From positions 191,554,214-191,618,213 of the forward strand of contig NC_084795.1 of the NCBI RefSeq assembly GCF_963169125.1: a stretch of 64,000 nucleotides of DNA. Reading direction: 5' to 3'. The number at the start of each line of letters is the position of its first letter. Within the stretch, counting starts at the first letter, position 1. This DNA is from Humulus lupulus (Eukaryota; Streptophyta; Magnoliopsida; Rosales; Cannabaceae). The translations under genes were made by a program, and so were the position numbers. Shown here piece after piece: positions 11,351 to 22,417 of this stretch. The notes beneath the pieces are model-generated. The model was not told the origin of the DNA. It ran no database searches and saw only the letters and a program-made list of their open reading frames with translations.

Positions 11351-12224
11351 TGTAACGACCCAAAAAAAATTGCTAATAAGGCTTAAGGGCCTTGATTAGC
11401 GTGCTAGGAGGGCATAATGGGTATATGTATGGTTTAATGGTTTAATGCATGATTATGTAGCATACACGATTAATATGATTACATGATTATGTGATATGCA
11501 TGTTTATGAGTATTAGATATGCATGTGGGCCCTTTTTAGCTTATAAGGGCGTATTTGTAATTTTAGCCTGATAAGGGCATCAATGTGATAATATATGATA
11601 AATGTTGAGACCACATTATTATGTGGATATATCTGCGGCGTGTGGCTTGAAACGGTCCTAGTGAGCAGATTAGAGAAATAGTCATAGCGGGGATTAATAC
11701 CCGACTTGGGAAGGGCCTAGGGGTAATTTTTGGAATTTATAGATATATTGGGAATTATTAGATAGTGAGTAAATAATTGGTAGATAGTAGGAACATTTGA
11801 GAAATTAGCAGGAATTAGGGGAGAATGACCATTTTACCCCTAGGGACAACTTTAGGATTAGTAAACCTAGAAGGGTAAATAGTCTTTTGAATTATCAAAG
11901 GATATGCTCATAAATCACTTAGAATTCAGGCAGAGGAAAGTAGAAACATCTCAAACCCTCTCACGGTTTTATTTCCTCTCTCACTCTCTCATGTACCTTT
12001 ATGCTAAGGAAGGAAAAAAAAATAGGGGCAGAAGCTTAGGCTTGAAGTTGGATTCTGTGAAGAAAATTGGGGGTGATTAAGCTAGGAATTAAAGTTGGAA
12101 CTTGGGAGGATTCAGCCACTGTTGAGGTAAGCTCTAGTATTTTAATTTTTTGAAGAATTAGTTCAATAGGGTGGAGTTAGAGCTGGGTAGTTTTGAAGTT
12201 TGGAACATTTTTTAATTCTGGGTT
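11351..12224 (+). repeat. 5' LTR of element B, first segment
   Basis: Starts TGTAACGACCC right after gag of C and is cut at 12224 by T2. From about 11439 on it aligns with the 3' LTR from 36068 (words such as GACCATTTTACCCCTAGGG in both). A run of CTCTC near 11970-12000 and a GGAAGGAAAAAAAA block mark the likely transcribed leader. No gene. Confidence 0.88.
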
Positions 12225-12976
12225 TGTTGACGCAGTTCTTCGCCAACAAGTAATTAAGAAAATAAGAGAAAGGGATTAGTGCTGAGTGATGAACCGAAAC
12301 AAATGAATGATCTTAATATGAACTGAAGATATGACTACGTTTTTAGGTGGTTCAAAGGTTAAAATCCTTCTACTCCACCAGCCAATATTATTGCTATATT
12401 TCTGGTATTCTTTACAGGGTATTTCGTTACACAATAGAATCGAACCCTTTGCAACTCCCAGGGTCTCCATATTTATAGGAGAGGGCACCTGGGAGTTGGT
12501 AAGGGGGGTCATCCCATGACCTTCTTACCCATCATGTCACTTCTGTGACATTCATGATTAATTCTTAAAACCTAATAGATGAAGTGTGGTCTAATCAATA
12601 GGTAAGGGGGATAATGGGCTGCACGGCCCAACCCAGTCGTGGGTGCCTGAACATGCACGTTCATGCTGCGTGTCTGAGAATTTAGGGATATATCAGACAC
12701 GTGATGTCTGATATATGCACGTTTACATTTCGTGGTTGACCTCATAAGGGGTCACAGCTTCCAACTCCAGCTCGTGCCTCGGACTGGATGCCTTCTCAAC
12801 CCGCAGTCTTCATATCTCTGACTCGCCCCTTAAATAATTTTGATAAACTTTTGGCTACCTCGAGCTAAAGAGATAGGACCTGACAACAGCAGCTCCAGCC
12901 ACGTGGTATCCGTGTGGCTGATATAATTATGCCATATCTCAGCTCGCTAATAGCCCGTGGAAAATTAGGGCGTACA
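12225..12976 (-). repeat. 3' LTR of element T2 (752 bp)
   Basis: Plus strand starts TGTTGACGCAG and ends GGGCGTACA. It is the same length as the other copy at 28819-29570. It is the 3' LTR because the polypurine tract abuts its right end and the genes read leftwards. CTCCATATTTATAGG near 12466 gives CCTATAAATATGG on the sense strand, a probable promoter TATA. Confidence 0.93.
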
Positions 12977-12986
12977 TTTTCCCCCC
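12977..12986 (-). other. Polypurine tract of element T2
   Basis: TTTTCCCCCC on the plus strand, that is GGGGGGAAAA on the sense strand, directly abutting the LTR. Confidence 0.85.
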
Positions 12987-13239
12987 AAGCCTCTGCTCGT
13001 GGCATATGACGTCATCTGGGGCCACAGTGGGGGCTTTTAGGCTTCTTCATGGACTCTTCATATTCCACCCATTACGCAGCCGCCGAATACGTGGAGCATC
13101 GTGGTTGGTGACGGTACGTCTTCCGAGAACCGCATTAAATGGCCTAGCCTATACTCGGCCGTCGTTTTGCCTTTCGAGTAGAGAGCCTCAGATCCCACAT
13201 CAGGGCAATCCAACGGCCCTCCTCACATGGCCTTTCACG

Positions 13240-13248
13240 TATATAAAA
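13240..13248 (+). promoter_or_regulatory. TATA box of the antisense gene in T2
   Basis: CACGTATATAAAAGG lies about 760 bp before the start codon at 14004 and points along the plus strand, away from the LTR. A pyrimidine-rich stretch (CTTCTTCTCTCTTCTCATCC) at 13310-13329 fits a transcribed 5' leader. A and D hold TATA boxes at similar spacing. Confidence 0.65.
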
Positions 13249-13472
13249 GGGGTGGCCACCTTACGCATGGGCCACCCGTTTATTTGAAAATTTTCTAAAC
13301 TTCCCATCTTCTTCTCTCTTCTCATCCTCAAAAAATCCTCTTTTTCTCCCGGTTACCATTCCCAGCATTCCAGAAGTTCAGGGGCAAGGGCTCCTTTGAG
13401 GCTTTGGTACAGCTATTTCGATGAGGCTCCAACCCAGACAATCCCTTCATCCACTCCACAGTAAAACACTCC

Positions 13473-13995
13473 GTAAGTTTTCTGACTGTGCATGCTTTGA
13501 ATTTCTTCTTCACTGTAGCATAGGTAAATAGTTCCTGTAGCTGCATGCAACATTCTGTTGGTTTTTTGTGGGTATGAAGGGTGTAGGTTTTTATTTTAGG
13601 GCATCGGTCGTAGAAAAAACCCTTTAGGAGAATGGCTCATAGGGTACGCTTTCTGGGGAAATCTTCTGGGTAGGATTTTTTGGTATGCTTGTTTAAAATA
13701 TCCAGCCTTTTGGGTACAAAACTAGGTAGCTAAGGGGACACGCTTCATAGGCAGTTTTGCACTTCTTGCCTACTGAAACTTTCCTTCCAAGGAAAACTTT
13801 TATCCTAACCCTCCTGACACACAAATTCTGAGTAATCGAGGATCCGTTGGGAGCACAGGCACGTGTTCAGAGAACCGCGTGGTCTCACTCTCCACGGGCT
13901 GAGATTACCTCAGCCCGTGCACAGGAAACACTTCTCCTTAGATTCTTTCTTATGCTTAGGTCGCCCTTTCTAAAATTTCTTCTTTTGTTCGCTAG
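13473..13995 (+). other. Probable 5'-UTR intron of the antisense gene in T2
   Basis: Donor CTCC|GTAAGTTTT (GT at 13473-13474) and acceptor TTGTTCGCTAG ending at 13995, eight bases before the ATG at 14004. Similar introns of about 0.5 kb stand at the same place in A and D. Confidence 0.5.
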
Positions 13996-14476
13996 GCGAC
14001 CAGATGGGACCCAAGAAGAACGCCCCTAAGAAGACCGCAGGTAGCTCGTCCTCCCAACAATCCAAAGGAAAGGAGGTGGTGACAGATTCCCCAATCCCCA
14101 TTTTTGGGCCGGCCGTGGAGCGGGAGCTCAAGGTGGCGCCCGACGCTTTCTTCGAGGCCGAGAGGATAGTCTCGAAGATCACCGACCAGGGGAAAGTGAA
14201 TAAAATCTTCCTTTCCCACAATATCGAGCTGGGGAGCGGCGCCCTGATCGCCCGACCTACCCTAGAAGGTGAGCGGAGCTGTGCGCCGCTCGATGAAGAA
14301 TACACGGCTTGGAGTGACGAGCACTTCAAGGCTGGGGCCTTCCTCCCGCTGGACCAATACTTCGCCGACTTCCTCAACTACATGAAGTTGGCTCCTTTCC
14401 AGCTCCCCCTAACTCCTACCATTTGTTGGTGGGGTTGAGATATCTGTTCCTAAAACAGGAATGGGCGGTCCCCACC

Positions 14477-16817
14477 TGTAACGTCCTACTTCCCTAGAGC
14501 CGTTACTAAGTGAATTTTAGGACAAAACAGTGCAATGAACTCGCTAACCGAGGTTTTGAAGCAAAAGTGTGACTAATAAAAGTTAAGGCTGTAATCTTTG
14601 AAAATGCGTTGACTCAATAAAACTTCTAGTATTAAACAATTGGGATCCCAAAAATAAGGTTTGAAAACTATTTACATCTTGAAATAAGTTTACAGTCGAT
14701 CAGTTATAAAATCATAGATTATTACAGCCAATTTCAAATAAACCCCCAACCAAAGCAGTCGGGCAGGCCAAACATGTACGCGTCGCTTCACGCTCTCCGT
14801 ACTCATGGTTGGTTGACTCAGTCATTGCCCTACCTGCAACACGGAGCACCTGTGAGCCGAAGCCCAGCAAGAAAACTCATGCATAACATAACATATGCAA
14901 TTCATACAGTTTATCATAACAGATAATCCACATACAAACAAGTCAACCATTAGACTAAGCAAACACGGCCATGCCGCCCCCGAAGCCTTACCGAAGCCTG
15001 GGGTCTAGGTCCTCACCGCAAGGATCTCACACATATCCTCTGGGTCCGGGGCCCTGCCCTGACCATAAGCATCCCATGTGCTTAGTGTTACTTCCGGCTC
15101 CGCTGCCGTACCCGGCCTACGCCGCACTCGGCCCTTGCCGTTCATTTCATTATAATCATATATAGCATAAATCAAGTAACATTCAAACAAATGCCAATTT
15201 ATTTAAATCTGGACCCTAACATGCAACATGCAATATAGGGCCATGCCCGGCAATCACACTATGGGCCCATGCCCCATCCTACGGGTGTTATAGTTTTCTT
15301 ACCTTAATTCCAAATGCTTTAAATAGAAAAATGACGGCCCCCGAGCACGATCCACTTCCCGAGCTCTAGCTTAACACCTAGTCACAACCAAGATAATGTA
15401 TACCAATAAGATAAATCTTAAATGAGTTTCTAAACCAAGTTCTAGTCCCCGGAACATTGAACTTCACCAAAAATATAAAAAGATTCAATCCCGAGCACCC
15501 GTGGTTAAACTCTCAAGCCTTAATTCTCAAAATCCCAAAATTCCTTAAGCGCCGCGGCATGGCCCAACCATGCCGCGGCATGGCCCCCAAACAGGGCCAC
15601 AAAATGCCCAGAAACAGGTAAGGGCCGCGGCCCTACAAGGACCATGCCGCGGCCCGCCCTCCATCCTCAGCGCATCAAAGCCTTCAAGGGCCGCGGCCCG
15701 ACCCCTCGAACCCAGAAAAACCCACCATTTTCAAGCTTAAAACCTCACCTTAAGCCATCCCAAAGCTCCCAATCCAAAACCAATTAATAATCACAACAAT
15801 AGGATGGTTTAAACAACACAATTCCACCAAAAATCCAACCTAACACTTACCAAGATCCCAATTCCAAATTTCTGAAATTTCAAACCTAAAACTCAAAACC
15901 AACCATGGAAATTCTCAATTTCAACCATCAAACTTTAATTTAAACCTTACCTCAGTTGTAGAATCATTTCCCAAAGGATCCCATGACCTATCTTCAAAGT
16001 TTCAAGCCTCAAACTCCACCTTGAATATCAAAATCCAGAAACATTCACAACCCAACAAAATCTCAGAATTTAACTTGAGAAAAAGAATTACTTGCTTACC
16101 TTTACCCTGATTTGTTCTTGATTAACTCTTGAGCTAAACCTCCAAATCCCACCATCAATATTCAGAAATTCAAGCTTGATTTCTCCTAAGATTTCTATGG
16201 ATTTCATGAAAGAAGGAGGAGAGAAAGAAGAAGAGGAGAGGGTGGAGGCTGGGTCGGTTTCTCTAAGTCTCCAAATGGTTTATTTGTTTTGTTTTTTATA
16301 ACTTAAGCTGGTTACCTCAAGGTTCGGGGTACCAAAATGTCCCCGAGGCAAAAATGGTAAAATCCCCCAGTATTCCCGCCTAGACATCCTAACCTCAAAT
16401 ATATCACCAATTATTTATCTTCATAACCCAATACCAAAAATACTCCTTGACTTGCCCAAAGTCAATCATAATGCCCCGTTGTGACTTTTCCTCGCTATCC
16501 AGCTCTAGGATCGCCTCGTGCCGAAAGTTACAAATCACAGATATACCCACATACCACTGTGGTCTCAACAATCATCACATATTAATACAGTTATGCCCAA
16601 CATGGCCAAAATTACAATTATGCCCTTCTAACACAATCCGGGCCTACATGCATACTAATATACATAGTCATGCATCTCAAATAATCAAATAGTCACATAA
16701 CACGCTTTAAATCATAACCATGCATTTAACTCATCAAATCACACATAAATCCCATCATGCCCTCCTGGCACGCTAATTAAGGCCCTTAAGCCTTATTAGC
16801 GAAATTGGGTCGTTACA
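14477..16817 (-). mobile_element. K1: solo LTR (2341 bp) in exon 1 of the T2 antisense gene
   Basis: Bounded by perfect CCACC duplications (14472-14476 and 16818-16822). Read on the minus strand it starts TGTAACGACCC and ends AGGGACGTTACA-like. It aligns with H (52612-55026) along its length and less closely with K2. No internal region remains, so it is the product of LTR-LTR recombination. Small reading frames inside are not genes. It carries five CCGCGG palindromes at 15552-15696. Confidence 0.92.
15552..15696. repeat. CCGCGG palindrome array in K1
   Basis: Exact CCGCGG at 15552, 15573, 15625, 15647 and 15691, most of them extended to GCCGCGGC. The matching place in H has four. In K2 and L the same LTR position has TAGCGCTA palindromes instead, next to the shared word CAGAAACAGG (K1, K2). 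Confidence 0.85.
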
Positions 16818-18726
16818 CCACCCTGGCAGATATCTTATATTTTTTCTGCCTCAAGGCTAGCCTGGAGTAGCGGGGGCGAGGTAACGGGTACTACTACATG
16901 ACCCATTTTCCAAACACGGCTGCGGTCATCGAGCTGCCTAGCCACCTCAATGACTTCAAAGACCAGTTCTTTATGTCCACAGGGTTTTGCAACTGCGAAC
17001 TTCACTACTTCAATTGCCCTCGTAAGTACCCTTCACTCTTAGCTTGTAAGATAAGTATTGATTAGCTCCCCTTTATCAGTTTCTGACTTAGAACAATTCT
17101 GTAGCCATTTTCGCGAGGACAAACAAGTCTGTGATCCTTGGAAGTCAGTACGAGACACTGGAGGGGTTGCCTGCCAGCGAAAAGGACTATCGCCAGCTCG
17201 TATCAGACGAGACGATGTTGGCATGCAAACTGATCTCTCCAGGCCAGACTTTGGCCCTGAGGAGACCGCGGGGGCTTTCCCCAGCTTGCGAGATGATGCC
17301 CATTCCCGAGGAGGAGGCCGAGGGAGGATAAGAGGATGAGGAGGACGAGGTGCCCCTCGTGAGGCGGAAGCGGGCGTTGGAGGTCGTCCAAGCATTTAAC
17401 GTGGAGAGGGCCCAGTCCGGGCCAGCAGTCGGCCCCTCCGACCAAGGTAACCCTCATCTATTTAGGGGCTTAGATATGGCCACCGCAGACCCCCCGTTAG
17501 CTAGGTTTAATCCCAACCAGCCCGTCCAACGCCATCGAAATGACCCAGACCTCGACATAACCCTACTCCAGTGTGTCGACCGGCTCGTGCTGGATTACGA
17601 GAGTAGCCGCCCTAGGGGTATTGTAGTCGTAGACAACACCTTAGCCTTTAGGTCGACCTTCTTTGAGGAGTATGGGACTAATCCCTGGTCGTGGCCCTCT
17701 CTTCGGGAGGGTACTGTAGCTCTGGGTCTTAGACAGTATGTAGAAGAGTCTAGTCCCGAGCCAGATTCGAACCCAGAACCTGTTCCAGCTCGCAAAGTCA
17801 TTGTCTTAGATTCCCCTGCAGAAGCTCCGGGGCTGATGGTCGTGACCATAGATTCCTCTTCTAGCTCGGGGGGTACAATCCCTTTCGATATATACTTGAG
17901 TTCCACTTTTTCCCTCTTATTTTTGTTGTTCTTGCAAAAATGATTACTTGTATACTAATGTTGTCTTTGTTTTTCCAGAGGAGATGTCTCAGCTTGGAAA
18001 CAAAGACCTGCGAGCTATGTCCACCGGAGGGAACTCTTTTGTTGGGGCTTCTGGGCCCACGGTGAAGAAGCTCGAGGAGGCGAAGAAAGTCGTTGGGACA
18101 ACATCCAAGTCCCCTGCAAAGGGGAAGGACCAGACCCTAGCTACCCAGGCCAAGGTACCTCCACCTCCTGCAGCAGTGGAGAAGATGCCCCCGCCCCCTC
18201 CACGAGCTCCTGCCTCTGTTCGGGATATGGAGGTGGAGCCCGGGACTTTGGCAACCGCAGTCCCTGAGGTGCGCGTTCCGGTGGACCCCTAGACCTTGGA
18301 GAAAATTCCTGACGTCTTTCAGGGGACGGTGTATGAGACGGCGACCTACACCATCGACCACTACTACAACACCATCGAAAGGGACCTGCGGGCGATCGAA
18401 ACAAGGAGCCCGGAGAGCGTGATGGAGTCTTCGCTGAGAATGGCTCTAATGGTAAGCTGGCTTTGCATTTTATATTCTTTGGTTACCATGCATCGCACGT
18501 TCTCTCTTTTTTTTTTCTAAGGCAGTTGCCTCTTTGTTTTGTAGGGTGCCTTGGCTCTTCACAGGAGCATATCCAAGTCCAAGGCTCGCCTCGAGGACAT
18601 GAGGGGCGAGCATCAGGCTATTTTGGCCGCCCAGTAGATTACCTTGGCCGCCCTGAAGACTGCCCAAAAGCAGGAACAGGAGGACAAGGATGCCTTGGCG
18701 GCCGCGCGGGCTGAGTTGGATGCGTC

Positions 18727-21163
18727 TGTAACGCCCTACTTCCTTAGAGCCGTTACTAAGTGAGTTTTTAAGACAAAACAGGGCAATGAACTCGCTAACC
18801 GAGGTTTTGAAGCAAAAGTGTGACTAATAAAAGTTAAGGCTGTAATCTTTAAAATGCGTTGACTCAATAAAAACTTCTAGTAATAGACAATTGGGATCCC
18901 AAAATAAGGTTTGAAAACCATTTACATCTTGAAATAAGTTTACAGTTGATCAGTTACAAAATCATAGATTATTACAGCCATTTTCAAATAAACCCCCAAC
19001 CAAAGCAGTCGGGCAGGCCGAACATCTACACGTCGCTTCACGCTCTCCGTACTCATGGTTGGTTGACTCAGTCATTGCCCTTACCTGCACACAGAGCACC
19101 CGTGAGCCGAAGCCCAGCAAGAAAACTCATGCAAAACATAACATATGCAATTTATACAGTTTATCATAACAGATAATCCACACATAAACAAGTCAACCAT
19201 TAGACTTAGCAAACACGGCCATGCCGTCCCCGAAGCCTTACCGAAGCCTGGGGTCTCGGTCTTCACCGCAGGATCTCACACATATCCTGTGGGTCCCGGG
19301 CCCTGCCCTGACCATAGCATCCCATGTGCTAGGTGTTACTTCCGGCCCCGCTGCCGTTCTCGGCCTTGCCGCCCTCGGCCATAGCCGTTCAATTCACTAT
19401 AATCATATATAGCATAAATCAAACAACATTCAAACAAATATCAAATCATTTAAATCTGCACCCTAACATGTAATGCAATAGAGGGCCATGCCCGGCAATC
19501 ATTTCATCATGCAACATGCAATATAGGGCCGTGCCCCGCAATCACACTATGGGCTCATGCCCTATCCTACGGGTGTTATAGTTTTCTTACCTTTCCCTTC
19601 AATAGCTTAGATCACCTGACTCCTTGAGCACGATCCCACTCGAGCCTTAGCGCACAACTAGGCACAAACATAGGTCACAGTCAACACCGAACCCCAAGTC
19701 CGAATACCTAGCCTCGGGACCAATCCCGAGCCCCCGGGAAGTCCTAAATCCCCAAAACGAAGTGGCGGAATCGAACCCCTAACCCTAGGTCAAAATCCCT
19801 CATAAAACCCAAAAATTCACCTCTGTGAACAGTGCAGCGCTCTAAAGAGGGCGCTGTAGCGCTACAAGCAGAACACCCCTCCAGAAACAGGGACTAGCGC
19901 TACAGCGCCCACTGACTAGCGCTGTAGCGCTAGTTGCAGCCCAGAAATCCCAATATCGCATGTCTGCGATTTCTTTCACCCAATCTCAAACCAAACTTCC
20001 CCAAATCTTTACCAAACTCAAAATCAAGCTTATGAACACTCTCCATTCATCCCAAGCCTCCTAAATCCTCAAATCCCAAGATCATTTATCCCAAATCTCA
20101 AAATCTACCAAGAACAACCCTAAACTAGAAATTCATGCAAACCACAAAGATAAAGTCTTAGAAATCATACCATTTCTGCAAATTTCGACCTTGAATCAAC
20201 CCTAGGCCTCCTTAGCTTGCTCTCCCTCAAAGCGTGCCCAGAAATCCCCTGAGATTCCCATCAATCCAGCTTAAAACACAGCTCAAACCATCAAAACCGT
20301 TAAAACCGAAAATCTCTAAAACTTACCTCAACATTGATGTGTTCTTGCCAAATCTTCAAGTCTAACCCAAGATCCTTGATGCTCAGCCTATCCTTGCTCT
20401 CCACTAAGCTTTGCTCCAAGAAAAATGGAGCGGAAAGGAGCAAAAATGCACAAACCGACCCTTGCGAAAACCCCTCTGTTTTTCCCTCTTTTCTTTCTTT
20501 CCTTTTTCTTTCTTTTCTTTCTTTCTCTCCACAGCCAACACTCTCTATAAATCCCACTAAGTGTAAAGCCTCATAAAACCTATCTTTAAAAGCCAAATGA
20601 CCAAAATTCCCTTCCTATTAACTCTAAGTCCTTTTGTCCAAATAGGGCCGTTTTAGTCATTTTACCAAATTCCCGCTAATCCTCAAGTGTCCCTAATATT
20701 TTCCCGTTGCTTCCCAATACCTGATAAATCACCAAATAAATATCCCCCATCATCAAAATAAATCTCAATCTATTCTCTGAATTCCTGTTCATACCCCCAG
20801 GCTCGCCCCGAGCTAGGTATAAATTCCTGTCAACACTTTCCGCTAGCCTGCTCATTGGGATCGCCTCGAGTCACAAAGCATAGATACATCCACATACCAC
20901 TGTGGCCTCAACAATCAACACATATCAATACAGTTACGCCCAATCATGGCCAAAATTACAATTATGCCCTTCTAACACGATCCGGGCCTACATGCATACT
21001 AATATACATAGTCATGCATCTCAGATAACAAATAGTCTTATAACATGCTTTAACTCATATCCATGCAATTAAATTAATAAAATAATCACACATAAATTCC
21101 ATCATGCCCTCCTGGCACGCTAATCAAGGCCTTAAGCCTTATTAGCGAATTTGGGTCGTTACA
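18727..21163 (-). mobile_element. K2: solo LTR (2437 bp) in exon 4 of the T2 antisense gene
   Basis: Bounded by perfect GCGTC duplications (18722-18726 and 21164-21168). Its plus-strand start TGTAACGCCCTACTTCC and end GGGTCGTTACA match K1. The two share the first ~900 bp closely, but the middle differs: K2 has TAGCGCTA palindromes and a different flank (19600-20800). It belongs to the same superfamily as K1, H, B, G, J and L. Confidence 0.92.
19836..19932. repeat. TAGCGCTA palindrome array in K2
   Basis: AGCGCT occurs five times in 97 bp; the eight-base palindrome TAGCGCTA is exact at 19857, 19895 and 19925. L has the same motif at 62474, 62547 and 62577. Confidence 0.85.
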
Positions 21164-21537
21164 GCGTCCCACCCCAAGCTGCAAGAGGCCGAGGCTACCA
21201 AGGCCACCCTAGCCGCTGTAACGGCCGAACTCGAGGAGGCAAGGCTGCCCAGGCCATGCTAGACTCTGTGAAAACTGAGGCCGAGGAGGCTAAGGCCTCC
21301 TTGGCAACGGAGAAGGCGGCGTCCAGCTCTGCCATAGAGGATATGCTATACCACTGCTGGGTCTTCAACCCGGATGGCGACTTCTCCTCTCTAGGAGCGG
21401 ATGCTTGGGAGCTCTTCCAGGAGGGGTTTAAAGATCGCCTTCAGCAAGAGGCGCCCTCTGAGACTGGGGAGACCTCCACAGCTGCCGAGCAAGAGGGCGA
21501 GGTGGTGACCTCATCGGAGCTGCCCGGTGGAGCCTAG

Positions 21538-22417
21538 GGCCTTCTTTTTATTTTTTTAACACATGTATTTTTTTCTTGTAACTTTGTATGAGGTTTTTTC
21601 ACCTCGAGACAATTGGCTTTACCAATTTTTGTTTTTAATTGGTTTATTTCCTTTTGCCTCTATGCACTTCGGTAATAGTCTTAGTTTTTTTTTCTTTTTG
21701 TTGGTGCTATGATTGATACTTTTATGCTTTTCTAGGAAAAACATGTTAACCAATCTTGACCCAACTTCGAAGATAAGTCCTGGTTGCATCCCGAACATTG
21801 CTTTAAAAACTTAGTTCGCGTTAATTTCTTATTGATATCTCGTGCTTTTTAAGAAAAATAATGATTAATCAATTTGAATCAACTTCTAAGTTTTAGGACC
21901 TGGTTTCATCCAAGGCGTTAATTTGAAAACTTAGTTCGTGCTAATTCTTGACTAATATCTTGTGCTTTTTAAGAAAAACACCGATCAATCAATTTGAATC
22001 AACTTCTAAGTTTTAGGACCTGGTTTCATCCAGGGCGTTAATTTGAAAACTTAGTTCATGCTAATTCTTAACTAATATCTTGTGCTTTTTAATAAAAACA
22101 CTGATCAATCAATTTGAATCAACTTCTAAGTTTTAAGACAACCTGGTTATATCCAGGATAGGACTTAGTTCGCGTTAATCCTTTATCAATATCTCGCGTT
22201 TTTTAAGAAAAACCTCTATCAATTGATTTGAATCAACTTCTAAGCCTTTAAGGCGACCTGGTTATATTATCCAGGTACCATATGCCCCTCCAAGTAATTA
22301 GGAAAGGGTCTTTTGTGGTTACTTGGGATTACATTCGCAAACATACATAATAATAAACAAAGATTTAATTCTCATTGCTTAACAAAAAAAAAGTGGCCTT
22401 TAAGCCTTACAAGGGTG
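21538..22417 (+). repeat. T2 spacer with 120-bp tandem repeat array (about 21725-22280)
   Basis: Between the convergent ends of the antisense gene and pol. Words such as AATTTGAATCAACTTCTAAG recur at 21870, 21990 and 22110, exactly 120 bp apart, with weaker first and last units, giving about four and a half copies. Each unit holds a 'CTGGTT..ATCCAGG' phrase. Element A has the same unit in reverse. Tat elements are known for variable tandem repeats in this 3' region. The first ~180 bp (21538-21720) show nothing else. Confidence 0.85.

Larger units (their letters stand above)
14004..21537 (+). pseudogene. Antisense extra gene of T2 (PF04195-type), split by K1 and K2
   Basis: Starts ATG 14004 (MGPKKNAPKK), ends TAG 21535-21537; about 820 codons after removing introns and solo LTRs. 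Exon 1 is 14004-14476 plus 16823-17021, exon 2 17105-17872, exon 3 17979-18451, exon 4 18545-18726 plus 21169-21537. Exon 1 carries the 'putative gypsy type transposon' domain (PF04195) with LPLDQYFADFLNYMK and later FPNTAAVIELPSH. Exon 2 has an acidic run and ends IDSSSSSGG. Exon 3 holds a proline-rich segment. Exon 4 is an Ala/Glu coiled coil ending in a Trp/Asp/Phe motif (CWVFNPDGDFS). Breaks: a frameshift near 14430, stops near 16878, 17329, 18290 and 18636. Splicing exon 1-2 and exon 3-4 keeps the frame. Function unknown; it is not gag or pol. Confidence 0.75.

Noticed and set aside
11970..12015. CT-rich stretch as microsatellite
   Set aside because: It is the conserved pyrimidine-rich leader of the LTR family (also near 36610 and 39155), not a simple repeat expansion.
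12331..12519. Open frames inside the T2 LTRs (also 28931-29113 and minus-strand partners)
   Set aside because: They lie wholly in LTR sequence, occur on both strands and differ between the two copies as non-coding sequence does.
13006..13287. 93-codon frame next to the T2 polypurine tract
   Set aside because: It overlaps the promoter region and TATA box of the antisense gene and has no homologue in A or D.
20300..20596. Lys/Glu-rich frame in K2
   Set aside because: Translation of a polypyrimidine block in the LTR; the same block in L encodes nothing similar.
21725..22280. Regular repeats as a CRISPR array
   Set aside because: Units are contiguous 120-bp tandem repeats without spacers, in a plant retrotransposon.
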